Below are positions 61,586-64,000 of a stretch of 64,000 bases of DNA, piece by piece. This DNA comes from HXMU1420-13 sp965249965 (GTDB lineage Bacteria > Bacteroidota > Rhodothermia > Balneolales > Balneolaceae), in assembly GCA_965249965.1 (NCBI GenBank), contig OZ252262.1, positions 1,054,001-1,118,000 of the forward strand. Direction: 5' to 3'. The stretch's first letter is position 1. Every line of letters starts with the position of its first letter. Under the pieces are notes generated by a model. The model was given only the letters and a program-made list of their open reading frames with translations. It ran no database searches and was not told the DNA's origin. A program made the position numbers and the translations under genes.

Positions 61586-61737
61586 TGCTCCGATTGTTTC
61601 GCCATAGATTTGCTAAACGTTCGAAGTCATTCCTGCGATGGCAGGAATCCAGATATTATTTTCTAAGAAGTTTGCCTAATCCAGATCCCCTGCATGCGCG
61701 TGGTGATGACTATACTTGGAGGTGCAGATTATGCTAA
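61585..61737 (+). pseudogene. DUF6090 start stub interrupted by a family A repeat
   Basis: It begins ATGCTCCGATTGTTTCGCCA, encoding MLRLFRHRFAKR, the start of DUF6090 proteins. It then enters a palindromic repeat (GTCATTCCTGCG...GGCAGGAATCC) at 61626 and has no DUF6090 core. The 50-codon frame stays open through the repeat and ends in ATGCTAA at the start of the full gene at 61731. Decayed or chimeric gene start. Confidence 0.6.
61626..61709. repeat. family A palindromic repeat, long form, diverged
   Basis: The left half (61626-61654) is GTCATTCCTGCGATGGCAGG and onward. The right half (61679-61709) is CCAGATCCCCTGCATGCGCG and onward, the counterpart of CCAGATCCCCGCCTGCGCGG at 62628. The two halves are separated by a short spacer. 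Confidence 0.65.
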
Positions 61738-62534
61738 GATTCTTTCGCCAAATACGTAAAACGCTTATGGAACAAAATAAAGTTCGTACCTATCTCCTCT
61801 ATGCTTTTGGGGAGATCTTATTGGTAATGATAGGAATTCTCCTCGCGCTTCAGGTAAATAACTGGAATGAGGAAAGAAATAAAGAAGCCAGAGCAAGTCA
61901 GTTAGCCACCTCTCTTATTTCAGAATTCAATGATAACCTTAATCAATTAGATAACCTTTTTGATATCCATAATACGACTCAGAATGCATCTATGTATTTA
62001 TTAGGTGTAAGGGAGAGAAATGAGAATATTTCGTTTGATGAGTCCAAATTGAATAATAGATGGAGTAAAAACTATTTAAATGCAGAGTATGTGGAAAAAG
62101 CCGTCATAGATACGTTATGGAGGACGGGTTTTATGTGGACTTATGACCCGGTAAATGGGGCGCTTAGATCAGGGATATCATCCGGAGATATTAATTTATT
62201 CAAGAACGACTCTTTAAAAGCTAAACTTTTTGCCTGGGAAGATTTAGTAAAAGATCTGGATGAGGAGGAAACACGATTGATTAATCAAGAAATTGAAATC
62301 ACTCCTTTCAAAGATAGGTTTATTCCAATGATGTATATGATTCACATTATTTCCAATGGTCAGGTTCCACCATCAAATTTTCAGCCTGAAATTATAGAAC
62401 TGCTTCACCATCCTGATTTTGAAAATTACCTTATGGGGAAATTATCAGAGATCTTAAATATTAAGGCCGAGATGCGGGTGTTAGAAGACGAGGCAAAGCA
62501 GATTATAAATTTACTCCAAGAGGAATTAGACTAA
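61731..62534 (+). CDS. DUF6090 family membrane protein
   Basis: A 267-residue protein. Start chosen at the ATG 61731, 7 nt after a good GGAGGT; the TTG at 61716 is part of that site. The N-terminus MLRFFRQIRKTLMEQNKVRTY leads into one transmembrane helix (about 26-44, LLYAFGEILLVMIGILLALQ) and VNNWNEER, the DUF6090 hallmark. A helical domain of about 220 residues follows, probably periplasmic. The family function is unknown; tandem arrays are common in Bacteroidota. The stop forms TAATG with a following stub. Confidence 0.85.
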   Translation: MLRFFRQIRKTLMEQNKVRTYLLYAFGEILLVMIGILLALQVNNWNEERNKEARASQLATSLISEFNDNLNQLDNLFDIHNTTQNASMYLLGVRERNENISFDESKLNNRWSKNYLNAEYVEKAVIDTLWRTGFMWTYDPVNGALRSGISSGDINLFKNDSLKAKLFAWEDLVKDLDEEETRLINQEIEITPFKDRFIPMMYMIHIISNGQVPPSNFQPEIIELLHHPDFENYLMGKLSEILNIKAEMRVLEDEAKQIINLLQEELD

Positions 62535-62671
62535 TGCTCAGATTCTTCCAGAAAATCCAACTTCAGTCATTCCTGCGCAGGCAGGAATCCAGATCAGAAT
62601 TAAAGGCTTTTTGTAAAAATCCAGATCCCCGCCTGCGCGGGGATAACCAAAGAGGAGAGCAGATATGCTAA
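62534..62671 (+). pseudogene. DUF6090 start stub interrupted by a family A repeat (second)
   Basis: It encodes MLRFFQKIQ, then enters the palindromic repeat at 62566 (GTCATTCCTGCGCAGGCAGG) and its right half near 62624-62648 (CCCCGCCTGCGCGGGGAT). The 45-codon frame is open throughout. It starts by TAATG overlap with the previous gene's stop and ends in ATGCTAA at the next stub's start. Confidence 0.6.
62566..62648. repeat. family A palindromic repeat, long form
   Basis: The left unit GTCATTCCTGCGCAGGCAGG (62566-62585) continues with AATCC. The right unit, with perfect arms CCCCGC..GCGGGG, is close to 62628-62648. Each half is itself palindromic. A partial copy lies at 61416-61445. Confidence 0.7.
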
Positions 62672-62856
62672 GATTCTTCCGCCACATCCTAAAATATAGA
62701 CCGTCATTGCGAGGCATTCAGCGAAACAAATGCCGTGGCAATCTCGCGTTTAGTGATCCTATTTCAGAGATTGCTTCGTCGATTAAAATTGCCAACTTCA
62801 TTTTAAAACTAGCCTCCTCGCAAAGACCTTTATTATTAATAAAAGGGGCAATTTAA
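62665..62856 (+). pseudogene. DUF6090 start stub interrupted by family B element
   Basis: It encodes MLRFFRHILKYR, then enters the family B repeat at 62702. The 63-codon frame stays open across the whole element, and its stop (62854-62856) is one base before the ATG of the next full DUF6090 gene. A GGAGAG ribosome-binding site lies before the stub's start. Confidence 0.6.
62702..62828. repeat. MITE/REP-like element, family B copy 2
   Basis: A 127-bp unit bounded by CGTCATTGCGAGG and CCTCGCAAAGACC, an imperfect inverted terminal repeat (10 of 12). The internal GCAATCTC and AGAGATTGCTTCGTCG dyad is shared with copy 1 at 61456-61563. Confidence 0.7.
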
Positions 62857-62857
62857 T

Positions 62858-63643
62858 ATGCTAAGATTCTTCCGTACGCTCCGTCGCAAACTTCTTGAAG
62901 AGGATAAAGTCCGCACCTATTTCTGGTATGCTATTGGAGAAGTGTTTTTAGTGGTGATTGGGATCTTGATTGCCCTGCAAATCAATAATATGAACATCGA
63001 ACGGCAGACACGTGAGGATGAGAAAACCTATCTACAGAATCTGAAACGTGATCTTCAGATAAATATCCGTTTGTTGGATGAAATCATTAAATACAATGAA
63101 GAAAATCTAGTTTCAACTTCGATGGTAGCTGCCATGTCTGAACAAGGTAAGATTGAAGACATCTATGCATTCATTGAAAATATTCAAATCACATTGATGG
63201 GTGGTAACCTTACTCCAAATCAAAATACCTTTGAGGAGATGAAAAGTGCTGGTAAACTTAGTCTGATTACCAATGATTATATCAAGCAACGATTGTTAGT
63301 GCTTGACGAGCAATTTATTCGGATTGAAGGAGGGGAAAAGCATGTACAAAGGGAATACGAGCAGTATATCTGGGATGAACTAGTAAATGTTATTAGCTAT
63401 AGAGAATATTCCGTAATGTCTGAATTACGTGAAGATCTCATGTTTGTCACCGACACAGCATACATCGAACGAAATAAGGCTCGAATGATTCGAGAAGGGG
63501 AAGAAATTCTGGCAAATACCCGATTTCAAAATGGATTGTATCTTTATGAAATGAATTACATCTACCTGAATTCGGTGTTCAAAGAAACCAAAACAATGGT
63601 CACTGAGCTAATCACTTTAATCGACTGGGAACTTGCAAAATAA
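62858..63643 (+). CDS. DUF6090 family membrane protein
   Basis: A 261-residue paralogue. MLRFFRTLRRKLLEEDKVRTY is followed by a transmembrane helix (about 25-43, WYAIGEVFLVVIGILIALQ) and INNMN, which replaces the usual VNNWN. The rest is charged helices (EDEKTYLQNLKRDLQINIRLL, then a late YLNSVFKETKTMV). The stop TAA overlaps the next start as TAATG. Confidence 0.85.
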   Translation: MLRFFRTLRRKLLEEDKVRTYFWYAIGEVFLVVIGILIALQINNMNIERQTREDEKTYLQNLKRDLQINIRLLDEIIKYNEENLVSTSMVAAMSEQGKIEDIYAFIENIQITLMGGNLTPNQNTFEEMKSAGKLSLITNDYIKQRLLVLDEQFIRIEGGEKHVQREYEQYIWDELVNVISYREYSVMSELREDLMFVTDTAYIERNKARMIREGEEILANTRFQNGLYLYEMNYIYLNSVFKETKTMVTELITLIDWELAK

Positions 63644-64000
63644 TGCTACGCTTTTTCCGTCAAATCCGCCAGAAACTCATCGAACAGGAAAATATGCGCA
63701 AATATATATGGTACGCTTTAGGGGAAATTCTTTTAGTTATGTTAGGGATTTTGCTGGCTCTGCAGGTGAATAACTGGAATGAGCAGCGGAAAGAGTCAAA
63801 TCTTGAAATAGAGTTATTGAAAGAAATCCGGAGCGACCTTAAGGTAGACAGTATCAGATTCTCAGGTACCATCGAGTTTATGGAAGGACAAAATAAAAAT
63901 GCAGATGTGATCAGAGATCATATGGAAAATGACCTTCCCTACCATGATAGTCTTGACATTTACTTTTCCGCGGTTTCTTTCATGATTGGTTCAGCCGCGG
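63643..64000 (+). CDS. DUF6090 family membrane protein (cut by the window end)
   Basis: The first 119 residues are visible. MLRFFRQIRQKLIEQENMRKY and the helix WYALGEILLVMLGILLALQ (about 25-43) are followed by VNNWNEQRK, then the start of the helical domain (LEIELLKEIRSDLKVDSI). It starts by TAATG overlap with the preceding paralogue. 3'-partial at the window edge. Confidence 0.85.
   Translation, partial: MLRFFRQIRQKLIEQENMRKYIWYALGEILLVMLGILLALQVNNWNEQRKESNLEIELLKEIRSDLKVDSIRFSGTIEFMEGQNKNADVIRDHMENDLPYHDSLDIYFSAVSFMIGSAA

Noticed and set aside
61416..62828. Possible CRISPR array from repeated units
   Set aside because: Units are of two unrelated families, irregularly spaced, palindromic and few, with no cas genes nearby.
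1..64000. tRNA, rRNA or riboswitch genes
   Set aside because: No cloverleaf, rRNA segment or known riboswitch core was recognised in the intergenic spaces on reading; a covariance-model scan would be decisive.

Overview
The window looks like chromosomal DNA from a low-GC (about 40 percent) member of the Bacteroidota/Rhodothermota side of the tree, most plausibly a Balneola- or Gracilimonas-like marine bacterium. The clues are a type IX secretion (T9SS) sorting tail on a secreted protein (22799-24460), the T9SS regulator PorX (27917-29464), TAnnTTTG-type promoter elements, DUF3667 and DUF6090 family proteins, and tandem TolB-like/TPR proteins with a Hanks-type kinase. The taxon is inferred from family content recalled from memory, not from a database search.

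Layout. Positions 1-12.5k hold mostly minus-strand exported hydrolases. A tight five-gene run carries two M20 peptidases, a LACTB-like serine hydrolase, an RlmI-like methyltransferase and a Crp/Fnr regulator. Around it lie an S33 hydrolase, an aldose epimerase, a second serine hydrolase and a PqqB-like metallo-hydrolase. Positions 12.6-20k hold small proteins, then nadC-nadA divergent from a cysteine desulfurase, then a DsbA-like lipoprotein, DUF3667, gamma-carbonic anhydrase and HemW. Positions 20-31k hold a HU protein next to a HU-transmembrane-LysM fusion, a T9SS cargo metalloprotease, TrhO and an RluA-type enzyme, a ComEA-like protein, PorX, TsaE and PnuC. Positions 31-40k hold core genes: yidC, rnpA, rpmH (too short for routine ORF calling, found by reading the sequence) and secA.

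Positions 40-52k hold a complete histidine utilisation operon (hutH-hutU-hutI-hutG) behind a divergent LysR regulator. Two ROK-family paralogues flank this part: 50799-51551 looks like an active polyphosphate glucokinase, while 40674-41447 has lost every catalytic motif. Beyond lie a MarR regulator with a palindromic site, a DMT exporter, a frameshifted endonuclease/exonuclease/phosphatase lipoprotein and a DksA-like protein. Positions 53-60k hold three tandem TolB-like/TPR membrane proteins, the third with a Ser/Thr kinase in place of the usual N-terminal membrane module.

The end of the window (61.2-64k) is the most unusual stretch. Full-length DUF6090 genes alternate with short start stubs that begin with the same MLRFF coding sequence and run straight into palindromic repeats. 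Every repeat is still open in frame, and each mini-ORF ends within a few bases of the next start (TAATG or ATGCTAA junctions). The other candidate for an undescribed system is the HU-TM-LysM protein, which could tie DNA to the cell wall.
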